A DNA stretch of 44,779 nucleotides from Flavobacteriales bacterium (GCA_016780385.1 JADHLY010000011.1:1-44779); one strand, 5' to 3'; positions 17,830 to 29,181 are shown, counted from the stretch's first letter. Program-made: numbers and translations. The notes: generated by a model from the letters alone, not told the origin.

Positions 17830-18566
17830 ACAGAACACCGCGCCGCCCTGACGACCGCATCATTGGCTGGCACCCCGTACAGGAGGCCTTGGATGCCGGC
17901 AAAGAACTCGCCCGCGTGCTGCTCCAACGGGACGCCAAGGACGACCGGACCAAGCTGTTGGTCAAAGTTTTGCGTGAGCGCCGCATCCCCATACAGCGGG
18001 TACCGCGGGAGCGGCTAGACCGCATCACCAAGAAGAACCACCAAGGCATTGTCGCCTTTTCCTCCCCCATCGCGTTCATGGACCTTGAAGAAATGGTCCA
18101 GCAGGGGTTCGAATCCGGCAAACGGGTCTTCCTGGTCGTGTTGGACGGGGTGACCGATGTGGGCAACCTCGGTGCCATCGCCCGCTCGGCAGAGTGTTTC
18201 GGGGCCACAGGGCTGGTGTTGCAAGACCACCATGCTGCACCGGTCAATGAGGACGCCATCAAAACCAGTTCAGGTTCGTTGCTCCGCCTTCCAGTATCAC
18301 GGGTACCCGATATCACCAAGGCTTTGTCCTACCTCGGGAAGTGCGGGCTGGAGCGGATTGGACTCAGCGAAAAGGCCGAGCTTGACATCGCAGAATGTGA
18401 GAGTACGGATGCCTCCTGCCTCGTTTTAGGGGATGAGGAAAGGGGGATTTCCACCGCCGCATGGGCCCAATGTGACGTACATGCCACCATCAATATGCAG
18501 GGCAACACGGGCTCGCTCAATGTGAGTGTAGCTGCGGGGATCGGCCTGCACAGGCTACTGGGTTGA
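17826..18566 (+). CDS. rlmB: 23S rRNA (guanosine-2'-O)-methyltransferase RlmB
   Basis: A 246-residue SpoU/TrmD-fold (SPOUT) methyltransferase predicted to 2'-O-methylate G2251 of 23S rRNA using SAM. The N-terminal L30e-like substrate domain spans about 10-80 (IIGWHPVQEAL, NHQGIVAF). The three SpoU motifs are intact: DVGNLGAIARSAECFGA (111-127, with Asn114 and Arg120), LGDEERGIS (201-209) and GSLNVSVAAGIG (229-240). It is full length and translationally coupled to the GWxTD gene. Confidence 0.95.
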   Translation: MNRTPRRPDDRIIGWHPVQEALDAGKELARVLLQRDAKDDRTKLLVKVLRERRIPIQRVPRERLDRITKKNHQGIVAFSSPIAFMDLEEMVQQGFESGKRVFLVVLDGVTDVGNLGAIARSAECFGATGLVLQDHHAAPVNEDAIKTSSGSLLRLPVSRVPDITKALSYLGKCGLERIGLSEKAELDIAECESTDASCLVLGDEERGISTAAWAQCDVHATINMQGNTGSLNVSVAAGIGLHRLLG

Positions 18567-18630
18567 GGCCTTAAGCCGCCAGATTACACCAGGGAGGAGA
18601 AACCCCACGAATCAGCCCCAAATTCCGGCG

Positions 18631-18667
18631 AATTCGCAAAAATTTTCGATTAGCGTGAATTTTTTTG
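18631..18667 (+). terminator. possible terminator after rlmB
   Basis: An imperfect stem (18631-18637 with 18653-18661, 2-base bulge) runs into a T-rich tract at 18658-18666. It lies in an unusually AT-rich gap (18567-18755) and overlaps the -33 box of the next promoter. I see no other gene in this gap. Confidence 0.25.
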
Positions 18668-18696
18668 TCGGTTTTTTAAAATGTTTCGTATATTTG
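18664..18696 (+). promoter_or_regulatory. Bacteroidota-type promoter of the T9SS surface cassette
   Basis: TTTG (18664-18667), 21 bases, then TATATTTG (18689-18696), a full match to the -33/-7 consensus with accepted spacing. It lies in an AT-rich island in otherwise GC-rich sequence. The predicted transcription start is just after 18700, giving a leader of about 55 bases to the ATG at 18756 or 135 to the ATG at 18837. Confidence 0.62.
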
Positions 18697-18755
18697 AATC
18701 ATCACCTCGTCGTCGTTTTTCAGTGATTGAGCCAAAATCTATCTGAAAACGTTAC

Positions 18756-21700
18756 ATGACGCACATTCGCTACGTTCGCATCCAATCTCGGGTCTTTTTT
18801 GGGCTCGGGTCTTTTGGTACCCCAATTATCCGTGTGATGCCTGCACGACTTCTCCTTATAGGAACCCTACTCTCTGCGACGCCCCTTTTGGGCCAGTCCT
18901 TCCTTCACTCAACCTGTGATTCCATCTGTCTTCCGGCCTTTTCTGAGGTGCCTGAGGATGTGGCGATTGCCTGTGAAGATGTCTTCCCTGATTTCGAACT
19001 GCCGTCTGCTGATGGATGTGCGGATTCACCCATTGCCGTTACTCCTCATCTGGAGCTCGACGCCACGAGTGTGACCCGCCACAATGTGACCACCGCGCTC
19101 GGCATCGGTGCCGATTGGGCCCTGTGGCTCGGCGGGTTTGAGGCCATGGGCTACAGCGCCAGTGAATACTTCGTCCCCACCGCAGATGGTGTGGTGTTCG
19201 AGGAATTCGCCAACGGAACTGCTCGGTTCACGGGTGAAGTCGTCAACGACGAGAACCCGGAGCAGCGTTTCGAGCTCAACATCTTCCTCCGTTACGGACA
19301 AGATTATGACAGTTGGACGGCCCAAGGACGCCTTCCCAAGGACGACCTGGGACTCGGTGCATACGAGGATTGGACCTACTATGAGGTGGCAGACACCCTG
19401 AGCCATCTGATTGGACGAGGCGAATACGAGGGAGACATGCTCTACCTCGACCACATGCCCTTCTCGCGTCTGTTTGGATTCCAAGTCGGTGACTTGGGCG
19501 CCAACAACCGCAACCCAAATTATGGTGTGAGCGGCTGGTTCTGGTACCGCGGTGTCATGGGTGGCAACGATGTCATCGGAACCGGTGACGTGAACGCCGA
19601 CCTCGAAGACACTACTGAGGAAGCCGTCGAATGCCCCGTCGTGGAGGAACTCCAGCGCGTGGCCATGGCATGGAGCGACTGCGGACACGATTTCTACGAG
19701 CAGACCCTGCAGCGCCTCGATGAGGAAGCGCCTGAGTTCATCGCCCTGCCGGCATTGGAATCAGCCAGCTGTCTCGACTTGCCTGACACGGCGGACTTTG
19801 CAGACTTCGAAGTCTTTGATGCCTGCGGATCGGCCTTGACCCTGAGCAATGTTGACTCCGTGGCTGGACCTCCCTGCAACCAGGTGGCCTATCGCACCTG
19901 GACCTTGACGGACGCCTGCGGCAACAGCACTGACACGGTGCAATCCGTGGCCCTCATTGACACCACAGGCCCCACCTTCTCCTTGGAGGATGTGACCTTG
20001 GCGTGTGACCTCTGGGACAGCTACACTGCTTTTGAGCCCACTTTTGAGGACGACTGCACGCCAGCAGAAAGTGTGACCTGGTCATTTGAAGACGAGGTGG
20101 TATCCGGTGTTTTCCCGACGGACTTCGTTCTGGAGCGCACCTATACGGCTGTGGACCTCTGCGGCAATGAGACGGATGAGCTGATGACGATCACCGTCAT
20201 TGACACCATCGCTCCGACCCTCTCCGACCTGCCTGAGGATGTGACGGTTTCCTGCGCAGACTGGCCCGCTTTCACTGCAGCGCCTCCAAGCGCCACGGAC
20301 AACTGCGACCCTGCTCCAGCGGGTCCCGCTGACGGCGCCTCTGACACCACCATTACTCCTGGATCCTGTGCGGGCAACTTCACGGTGACCTTGACATACA
20401 CGTATAGCGACTTGAGTGGCAACACGGCCTCTCACGTGCAAACCGTGACCGTGGAAGACGTGACGCCTCCCGTGTTCACGTATGTCCCGGAAGCCCTGAC
20501 CATCGACTGCTCTGAAGACTGGCCTCAGCCCATGGACGACGTGTCCTTGATGGCCACCGCCGACGACCTCTGTGGCGATGTTGTCATCACTTGGATGGAC
20601 GATACCCTTTCCGGTGAGTGCCCAGGCTCCTTCATCTTGGAGCGGACCTTCACCGCTACGGATGATTGTGGCAACGCGGCTACGGCCACGACGACCATCA
20701 CTTCTGAGGACGTCACCCCTCCGTTGATCACCTCACCCCTTCCCGACTTGGTCATCGCTTGCGGTGAGCAGGTGCCTTCTTTGACCGCTACGGCCCAGGA
20801 CGATTGTGCCGGCGTTGAAGCGCTGACATTTGAGGTCGACACCGTGGAGCTGGGCTTTGGCGATGCCGTTTCAACAGGCTTCGAGTCCTGCTCCCTGGAT
20901 GGGTTTGTCGCTGAAGGCGGCACCATTTCCATCACCAACGACGCCTTTGACGGTTCATGTGCATTGAGCATGTTGCACGCTGCAGGTGAGGACCCCCACA
21001 ATTTCTATCCTGAGGATGTCATGGCGGGCCTCGGTACATACCGTGTCATGGCACGTGCAGACGATTTCATCAGCGACAACGTGCTGGAGGTATTGGCTGG
21101 CGATGCCCAAGGCTCACCTTCCCTTCAACTCACCCTCCGGCCCATGGCCACCGACAACCCTGGCATCGTCCTGAGCGGTTTTGGTGTGGATGCGGCTTCA
21201 GATCCTGTGATGCAACAGGGCGATTGGTATGAAGTGGTGCTCGTCATCGCCGAGGACCAGATTTCCGTCTCCATCGATGGTGCGACGGTCATCGAAGTGG
21301 ACACCCCTGCCGATTTGCCAGAGCAGGGCCGCTTCAAACTGGCCGCAGCCTATGCCGCGACCTATGACGACATGTCTTACGTACCGCAAGACCCCTGTCC
21401 TGTGGTCCAGCGCCTCGAGCGCACGGTGTTTGCGACGGATTTCTGTGGCAACACCACTTCGCAGACGCAGGTCATCGACATCATCGACACCGTCGCACCG
21501 GTCATCACCTTCTTCCCCGAGGATGTGACGATTGCATGCACAGATGCTTGGCCCATGCCCGGCGAATCCAGCGAATGGATGGCCACGGCTGAGGATGCTT
21601 GCACCGCAGTATCGGTAACGTGGACCGACGAGGTTGTGCCCAATGCTTGCCCAGGCAGCAGCACATTGACCCGTACATTCACCGCCACCGACGCTTGTGG

Positions 21701-23621
21701 CAACGCCACATCACAGGTGCAGACCATCACCCAGGAGGATACCGAAGCCCCCGTGCTCGATGAATCCACCCTGCCGGCCAATGTATTGGTCAGCTGTGAT
21801 GCTGTTCCCGCGACGTTGGACAGCACGGCCTTCGGTGTGACCGACAACTGCAACACCTGGTCCTTCGGGGTCAGCTCGGTGACGGAGGAAGGCAGCTGTG
21901 AGTTTGCTTATACCCGCACGGACACCTACACCTTCACGGATTGTGAAGGCAATGCAACCTCGTTTATCCACACCGTGGAAGTCGAGGACATCACCGCTCC
22001 CGTGTTCACCTTCTTCCCGGCCAACGACTCCATCCCTTGCACGGAGGCCTTCCCTGCGCCCGAGGATTCTACCATCTGGATGGCCACGGCTGAAGACAAC
22101 TGTAGCTTGACTGTTGTGACCTACATCGATGAGGTCGTGCCCAATGCTTGCCCTGGCAGCAGCACCTTGACCCGTGCGTTCACCGCTACCGACGCTTGTG
22201 GCAACGCCACGGTTCAGGTTCAGACGATCACGCAGTACGATGATGTCGCACCACAGCTCGACGAGGACTTGCTCCCTGCCGATGCCCTCGTCGACTGTGA
22301 TGACGTGCCTGCCCCGCTTGACAGCCTTGCCTTCACGGTGACGGAGAACTGCAACAATTGGAGCTTTATGGTGGCTTCAGATAGCCTCCCTGGCGAGTGC
22401 GGCCCTGAATACGTCCGAATCGACACTTACACGTTCATGGATTGCGACGGCAACACGACGGAATTCGTCCACACGGTCACCGTGCAGGACACCACCGCTC
22501 CCGTGTTCACCTTCTTCCCGGTCAACGACTCCATCGTGTGCACGGGCACCTACCCTGAGCCTACGGACGATGTCGTATACCTCGCGACGGCGGAGGACAA
22601 CTGCAGTGCCGTCGAGGTGACCTGGTCCGATGAGATTGTGCCCGGCGACTGCCCAGGTGAGGACACCCTCCTCCGCACGTTCACTGCGATGGATGCTTGT
22701 GGAAATACCTCGAGCGAAGTCCACACGATGTTCCGTTACGATGATGAAGGACCTGTGATTGCTGTGTTCCCGAACGATACGGTGATCGATTGCGACCCCC
22801 TCAATGAAATCGGCACCCTGGACAGCAGCTTCTTTGCCGCTGAAGACAACTGCAACCCTTGGACTTTTGATGTGGCGACGGAATACGAAGGCGAAGAGGA
22901 GAACCCTTGCGACTACACCCGTTTCGACACCTATACCTTCACGGACTGCAGTGGCAATGTGACCACCTTCGTGCACGAGATTACGGTGCAGGACACCACA
23001 GGGCCCACCATCGACCTCGAGCCGGTGGACCTCTACCTCATGTGCCCACAGGAGGTGCCCGAGTTCGACATCACGCTCCCTGTCGGAGAATGGATGGATG
23101 ACGCTGGAATGAATATCTCCGATGCATGCAACGCAGATGCGTCTTCCATCACGGCCACCTATGAAGATGACGTCACCGCTTTCACCGACGCCACGCACTA
23201 CACCTTGAACCGTGCCTGGACGTTTGTGGACCACTGTGGCAATGTCACGAACTACGACCAGCTCATCGATGTCAACGAGCCGCAACCTGTCTTGCCCAAT
23301 GCCTTCAGCCCTGCTGGAGATGGCGGCGGAAACGGATACAACGACACCTTCATCATCGAAAACCTCGGTACCGAAGGCGAAGGAGAGACGGCCTATCCTC
23401 CCTGCAACTGGGGTGACGATGAGTCCTTCATCTACTTCCAGGTGTACAACCGCTGGGGCAGCCTCGTTTACGAGTCTCCTGCTGGAGAGATGTACCGCAA
23501 CGACTGGGATGGGCGGAATTCCTTCACTGGAAACCAGGTCGTGGACGGCACCTACTTCGTCCTCTTGAGGTACGAGGATGGCCGCAAGTTTGGATCGTAC
23601 GTGGATGTCCGCAAAGACTGA
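18756..23621 (+). CDS. giant HYR-repeat surface protein with T9SS type B sorting domain
   Basis: A protein of up to 1621 residues. The signal peptide core is LLLIGTLLSATPLLGQS; either ATG 18756 (27 extra residues) or ATG 18837 could start it. Residues about 97-285 form an unrecognised beta-rich domain (GADWALWLGG, VSGWFWYRGVMGG). From about 345 to 1500 come HYR-like modules, each with a D-x-x-P start, an early Cys and a closing DxCGN-type turn; I count twelve such turns. A concanavalin-like segment of about 175 residues (704-880) is inserted after the fourth. Residues 1512-1621 are the gliding-motility/CHU_C (type B) sorting domain (LPNAFSPAGDG, YNRWGSLVYES, NDWDGR, DGTYFVLLRYEDG). It is expected to be exported by T9SS and held on the surface as an adhesin or gliding-type protein. 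A SprF-like gene follows after 36 bp. Confidence 0.93.
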   Translation: MTHIRYVRIQSRVFFGLGSFGTPIIRVMPARLLLIGTLLSATPLLGQSFLHSTCDSICLPAFSEVPEDVAIACEDVFPDFELPSADGCADSPIAVTPHLELDATSVTRHNVTTALGIGADWALWLGGFEAMGYSASEYFVPTADGVVFEEFANGTARFTGEVVNDENPEQRFELNIFLRYGQDYDSWTAQGRLPKDDLGLGAYEDWTYYEVADTLSHLIGRGEYEGDMLYLDHMPFSRLFGFQVGDLGANNRNPNYGVSGWFWYRGVMGGNDVIGTGDVNADLEDTTEEAVECPVVEELQRVAMAWSDCGHDFYEQTLQRLDEEAPEFIALPALESASCLDLPDTADFADFEVFDACGSALTLSNVDSVAGPPCNQVAYRTWTLTDACGNSTDTVQSVALIDTTGPTFSLEDVTLACDLWDSYTAFEPTFEDDCTPAESVTWSFEDEVVSGVFPTDFVLERTYTAVDLCGNETDELMTITVIDTIAPTLSDLPEDVTVSCADWPAFTAAPPSATDNCDPAPAGPADGASDTTITPGSCAGNFTVTLTYTYSDLSGNTASHVQTVTVEDVTPPVFTYVPEALTIDCSEDWPQPMDDVSLMATADDLCGDVVITWMDDTLSGECPGSFILERTFTATDDCGNAATATTTITSEDVTPPLITSPLPDLVIACGEQVPSLTATAQDDCAGVEALTFEVDTVELGFGDAVSTGFESCSLDGFVAEGGTISITNDAFDGSCALSMLHAAGEDPHNFYPEDVMAGLGTYRVMARADDFISDNVLEVLAGDAQGSPSLQLTLRPMATDNPGIVLSGFGVDAASDPVMQQGDWYEVVLVIAEDQISVSIDGATVIEVDTPADLPEQGRFKLAAAYAATYDDMSYVPQDPCPVVQRLERTVFATDFCGNTTSQTQVIDIIDTVAPVITFFPEDVTIACTDAWPMPGESSEWMATAEDACTAVSVTWTDEVVPNACPGSSTLTRTFTATDACGNATSQVQTITQEDTEAPVLDESTLPANVLVSCDAVPATLDSTAFGVTDNCNTWSFGVSSVTEEGSCEFAYTRTDTYTFTDCEGNATSFIHTVEVEDITAPVFTFFPANDSIPCTEAFPAPEDSTIWMATAEDNCSLTVVTYIDEVVPNACPGSSTLTRAFTATDACGNATVQVQTITQYDDVAPQLDEDLLPADALVDCDDVPAPLDSLAFTVTENCNNWSFMVASDSLPGECGPEYVRIDTYTFMDCDGNTTEFVHTVTVQDTTAPVFTFFPVNDSIVCTGTYPEPTDDVVYLATAEDNCSAVEVTWSDEIVPGDCPGEDTLLRTFTAMDACGNTSSEVHTMFRYDDEGPVIAVFPNDTVIDCDPLNEIGTLDSSFFAAEDNCNPWTFDVATEYEGEEENPCDYTRFDTYTFTDCSGNVTTFVHEITVQDTTGPTIDLEPVDLYLMCPQEVPEFDITLPVGEWMDDAGMNISDACNADASSITATYEDDVTAFTDATHYTLNRAWTFVDHCGNVTNYDQLIDVNEPQPVLPNAFSPAGDGGGNGYNDTFIIENLGTEGEGETAYPPCNWGDDESFIYFQVYNRWGSLVYESPAGEMYRNDWDGRNSFTGNQVVDGTYFVLLRYEDGRKFGSYVDVRKD
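21486..22991 (+). repeat. three tandem copies of a ~501-bp two-module super-repeat
   Basis: Inside the giant surface protein, two HYR module types alternate as B-A-B-A-B-A. B modules start at 21486, 21987 and 22488; A modules start at 21738, 22239 and 22740. The period is 501 bp for the first two copies and 504 bp for the third. B modules share T(F)FP, an ATAED segment, a DE.VP..CPG segment and a TDACGN-type end. A modules share NC..W.F and DTYTF.DC.GN. Copies 1 and 2 are nearly identical over stretches such as 21640-21715 versus 22141-22216, while copy 3 is more diverged. Confidence 0.9.
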
Positions 23622-23657
23622 AGCACAGCTTGTTCTGAATAGAAGAAAGAATCAACG

Positions 23658-24557
23658 ATGAAACACATCAAACTCTTCCTGACGATCCTGCCCTTGTTGG
23701 CCATGGCCCCAATCTGGGGACAACAGGACGTCATGATCAGCCAGTATCTGTTCAATGGGTTGTTGATCAACCCCGGATACGCTGGATCACACCCCTACAC
23801 CTCTTCAAGCTTGCTGCACCGCAGCCAGTGGAACCAGTTCGATGGCGCCCCTACCACCAGCGTGGTGGCCATCGATGGTGCCCTGAGGAACAACAGCATG
23901 GGCGTTGGTGTCTTGATGGTACACGACCAAATCGGTCTCACCACACAGACTGACGTGGCCGTGAACTTCGCATACCGCATGCGGTTGGGTGCAGGTCGTC
24001 TTGCCCTCGGTTTGAAGGGCGGCATGGCCAACACCCGAGCGGACCTGTTTGCAGCCGAGCTGACTGACCCAGGAGACCCGAACTACAGCGAGAACCAGCA
24101 GATCACGCAATCCGCGCGGTTTGGTTTTGGCGCTTACTACCACATGCAGCGCTTCTATCTCGGGGTATCCATTCCGACGCTGACTTCCCTCGGGCCTAAT
24201 GCTCAGACGGTACAGCCACACTTGCTCACGACGGCCGGCATTGTCATCAAGGCCTCCGACGGGGTCATGCTGAAGCCCAGCTTCTTGCTCAAGGCCGTAG
24301 AAGGCGCTCCTGCCCAGTTGGACCTCAACCTGCACGCGCTGTTTCAAGAGCGCATCTGGCTGGGTGCTGGATGGCGTTCAGGGGATGCGATGGTCACCAT
24401 GATGGAAATTCAGGTCACTCCTGAGTTGCGCATCGGCTATGCACACGACTTCACGCTCAGCGAAATCCGCAATTACTCTTCGGGATCCAACGAGATCCTC
24501 ATTGGATTCGATTTCGGACAGGGCATCAGTGCCAAACGTTCTCCTCGTTATTTCTGA
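23658..24557 (+). CDS. PorP/SprF-family type IX secretion membrane protein
   Basis: A 299-residue outer-membrane protein with a cleavable signal ending at PIWGQ. The mature start QQDVMISQYLFNGLLINPGYAG matches the PorP/SprF family signature, followed by HRSQWNQFDGAP and a barrel of amphipathic strands to the C-terminus. SprF of Flavobacterium johnsoniae is needed to bring the type B cargo SprB to the surface, and PorP of Porphyromonas is needed for T9SS. Its place directly behind a type B cargo gene (36 bp) suggests it serves that protein specifically. The next gene's ATG is 4 bp after this stop. Confidence 0.93.
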   Translation: MKHIKLFLTILPLLAMAPIWGQQDVMISQYLFNGLLINPGYAGSHPYTSSSLLHRSQWNQFDGAPTTSVVAIDGALRNNSMGVGVLMVHDQIGLTTQTDVAVNFAYRMRLGAGRLALGLKGGMANTRADLFAAELTDPGDPNYSENQQITQSARFGFGAYYHMQRFYLGVSIPTLTSLGPNAQTVQPHLLTTAGIVIKASDGVMLKPSFLLKAVEGAPAQLDLNLHALFQERIWLGAGWRSGDAMVTMMEIQVTPELRIGYAHDFTLSEIRNYSSGSNEILIGFDFGQGISAKRSPRYF

Positions 24558-24561
24558 CCCC

Positions 24562-26511
24562 ATGCAAGAGCGATTTACCTCCCTTTCCTCTTCCCTCCTG
24601 TTTGGAGTGTTGGTCGGCAGCATTCTCGCCCTCTCAGGCTGTGCACGTCTTCACATAGAAGAGGGGCAAGCAGCTTATGAAGAGTTGCGCTACCAAGATG
24701 CCATCCATCATTTTGGCAAGGCTGTTCAGCGCACGCCCAATCCGGATTCTTACCGGAAGCTGGCCTCAGCACACGCCTTGATCAACGAGCCTGAAGAAGC
24801 TTCTGCCGCATACGCCATTCTCGTGGCCCAACCCGAAGCGACCGACGAAGACCGCATCGCCTATGCTGAGACGCTGTTCAAACAGCGGCGCTACGCTGAG
24901 GCGGAACGCCTCTTGAACGCAGTGAGCCAGCGCGACCCCGGCAACGAGGTGGCCGCCGCCTTGCGCATGAGTGCACTCATGGCCCAAGATGGATCGAAGG
25001 ACACCTCTGCCTTTGAACTGGAACCCTTCGCGACTGAAGGTGTCCGCTCCGCTTTTGCGCCTTTCCGGTTTGGCAATATGCTGTACTTCACGGGCGCCCT
25101 GGAAAAGCCGGGGGCACATGACCCTTACACCGACCTCAGCTACACGGACCTCTATCAGGTTCCTGTATCCGGCGGTGTCCCTACCCTCGTTCCAGGCGTC
25201 AACGGGCCCTACCACGATGGAATCGCCACGATTTCACCAGATGGCTCCCAGCTGATCTTCACCCGCAGCTCCCACGCTCCGGAAAAGGTGGGCAAGCTGT
25301 TGCTCGACGATTCCTCCGTCAACAACACCACCTTGTACTATGCCCGTAAGGGACTTGAAGAGTGGACGAATGACATCGAAATCGGTCTGAGCGACGGTTC
25401 CAACATGTACGCCCACCCTGCATTCAGCCCAGACGGTACAGCCCTCTACTTTTCGAGTGACATGCCCGGAGGCTACGGCGGCATGGACCTCTACCGGTTG
25501 GACCGCAACGGCAGCACGTGGTCTTTCCCCCCTGTAAACCTGGGCCCGATGGTGAACAGTGCTGGAGATGACGTATTTCCCAGCATGAAAGGCAGCGACA
25601 CGCTGTTCTTTGCCTCTGACGCCCACATCACATTGGGTGGCCTCGACGTCTTGTATAGCATCCGTCAAGAAGATGGCGCTTGGGGGACCCCGGTGCACCT
25701 CGACTATCCGCTCAACAGCCAGAGCGACGATTTCTCCATGTCCTTCAACGATGACGGGAAATCGGGCTTTGTCTCCTCAGACCGCTACGGTTACGACCGC
25801 ATCTTGAAATTCCGCATTGTAGAGCGTCCCTTGCTCGTTCGCGGCTTGGTGGTTGACAGCGAGACTGGCGAGCCTGTTCCCGATGCCAAGATCAATCTGC
25901 TCGATGCCAAAGACGGCAGTGCGGTGGCCCTGCTCAGCGATGAGAATGGTGTATTTGAGCTCAACCTGCCGCACGGACGGAGCTTCCGGGCAGAAGCGAC
26001 AATGCAGACCTATTTCGCCGAAAACATCACGCTCGATACGCCCGAAGACGTCCTTGTCCGCGAGATGGATGTGCTCATCGAGTTGACGCCCACCAGCGAG
26101 CTCAACACCGACGAGTACGCCAGTGCCATCCGTGAAGGCGACAGCTTCGAGCTCCCAGAAATTCGTTGGGGTTACGACAGCTATCGCCTGAGAGAAGAGG
26201 CCAAGCCGGCCCTGAACCTCGTCGCAGAATTCCTTCAGAACCGACCTGGCATTGAAGTCGAGCTTCGCTCGCACTGCGACGCACGTGGCTCTGACCGTTA
26301 CAATCAAAAATTGAGTGAGCGCCGTGCAGAATCTGCTGCGCGTTTCCTGCTCGATTTAGGGGTTTCCTCTGACCAAGTGATCCCGGTGGGTGTAGGCGAG
26401 GCTGAACTGCGCAACGAGTGCAGCAATGGCGTCCCCTGCTCTGAAGCCAAACACCAAGAAAACCGAAGGACAGAATTCCTCGTGATTCGCACGCCGAATC
26501 GCGAGAATTAA
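24562..26511 (+). CDS. PorE-like OmpA-family lipoprotein (TPR, propeller, CRD, OmpA)
   Basis: A 649-residue lipoprotein; the lipobox ALSGC puts lipidated Cys at 27. Domains in order are TPR-like helices (about 30-145), a PD40/WD40-type beta-propeller (about 155-420, with blades such as ATISPDGSQLIFTRS, PAFSPDGTALYFSSD and SMSFNDDGKSGFVSSD), a carboxypeptidase-regulatory-like fold (about 423-515, VRGLVVDSETGEPVPDAKI), and an OmpA peptidoglycan-binding domain (about 529-645, SHCDARGSDRYNQKLSERRA). This is the architecture of PorE, the T9SS component of Porphyromonas that ties the machine to the cell wall. Many Bacteroidota carry paralogues beside PorP/SprF genes, so this may be a cargo-specific copy. 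The start at 24562 begins the signal peptide; the frame is open to 24439. Confidence 0.92.
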   Translation: MQERFTSLSSSLLFGVLVGSILALSGCARLHIEEGQAAYEELRYQDAIHHFGKAVQRTPNPDSYRKLASAHALINEPEEASAAYAILVAQPEATDEDRIAYAETLFKQRRYAEAERLLNAVSQRDPGNEVAAALRMSALMAQDGSKDTSAFELEPFATEGVRSAFAPFRFGNMLYFTGALEKPGAHDPYTDLSYTDLYQVPVSGGVPTLVPGVNGPYHDGIATISPDGSQLIFTRSSHAPEKVGKLLLDDSSVNNTTLYYARKGLEEWTNDIEIGLSDGSNMYAHPAFSPDGTALYFSSDMPGGYGGMDLYRLDRNGSTWSFPPVNLGPMVNSAGDDVFPSMKGSDTLFFASDAHITLGGLDVLYSIRQEDGAWGTPVHLDYPLNSQSDDFSMSFNDDGKSGFVSSDRYGYDRILKFRIVERPLLVRGLVVDSETGEPVPDAKINLLDAKDGSAVALLSDENGVFELNLPHGRSFRAEATMQTYFAENITLDTPEDVLVREMDVLIELTPTSELNTDEYASAIREGDSFELPEIRWGYDSYRLREEAKPALNLVAEFLQNRPGIEVELRSHCDARGSDRYNQKLSERRAESAARFLLDLGVSSDQVIPVGVGEAELRNECSNGVPCSEAKHQENRRTEFLVIRTPNREN

Positions 26512-26545
26512 GGCCCCTTCGATTTCACCAACCAACCTTTAACCA

Positions 26546-26586
26546 AAAGAAACGGGGGGACCAAATGGTCCCCCCGTTTCTTTTTT
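26546..26586. terminator. strong bidirectional terminator
   Basis: A perfect stem of 17 bp (26546-26562 with 26567-26583) around a 4-base AAAT loop, with a G/C-rich core and a T-tract on the plus strand (CTTTTTTG). The A-run at 26545-26548 provides T residues on the minus strand. It separates the convergent PorE-like gene and eno and should stop both. Confidence 0.92.
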
Positions 26587-26621
26587 GCCCTCTGGTGCGA
26601 GGGTGCTCACATGAATGCAGG

Positions 26622-29035
<2,414 letters not shown>

Positions 29036-29042
29036 CGGAGTG

Positions 29043-29050
29043 CGAAGATA
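29043..29050 (-). promoter_or_regulatory. possible -7 box of carA
   Basis: On the minus strand TATCTTCG (29050-29043) matches TAnnTTTG at all fixed positions but one and ends 7 bases before the carA ATG. No clear TTG lies 19-21 bases upstream, so this is weak. If used, the carA-eno mRNA would be essentially leaderless. Confidence 0.28.
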
Positions 29051-29130
29051 GACCGCAACCACAGCCTTCACAGCATTTTAGACCCGCAAGGCAACAACAG
29101 GCTTTGAACAATGCCCCAAGGGTTTTAACG

Positions 29131-29162
29131 AAAAAGGGAGGCCACATGGGCCTCCCTTTTTT
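29131..29162. terminator. terminator of the ribosomal protein cluster
   Basis: A perfect 13-bp stem (29131-29143 with 29149-29161), a 5-base loop, and A/T tracts on both sides so that it is symmetrical for both strands. On the minus strand it lies about 20 bp after the rplQ stop and ends the long S10-spc-alpha transcript before carA. Confidence 0.92.
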
Positions 29163-29181
29163 CGATAGATGCAGACAGTGC

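Noticed and set aside
21486-22991. Possible recombination-derived mobile element because of long direct repeats
   Set aside because: Repeats are in-frame protein modules; no transposase, terminal inverted repeat or target duplication is seen.
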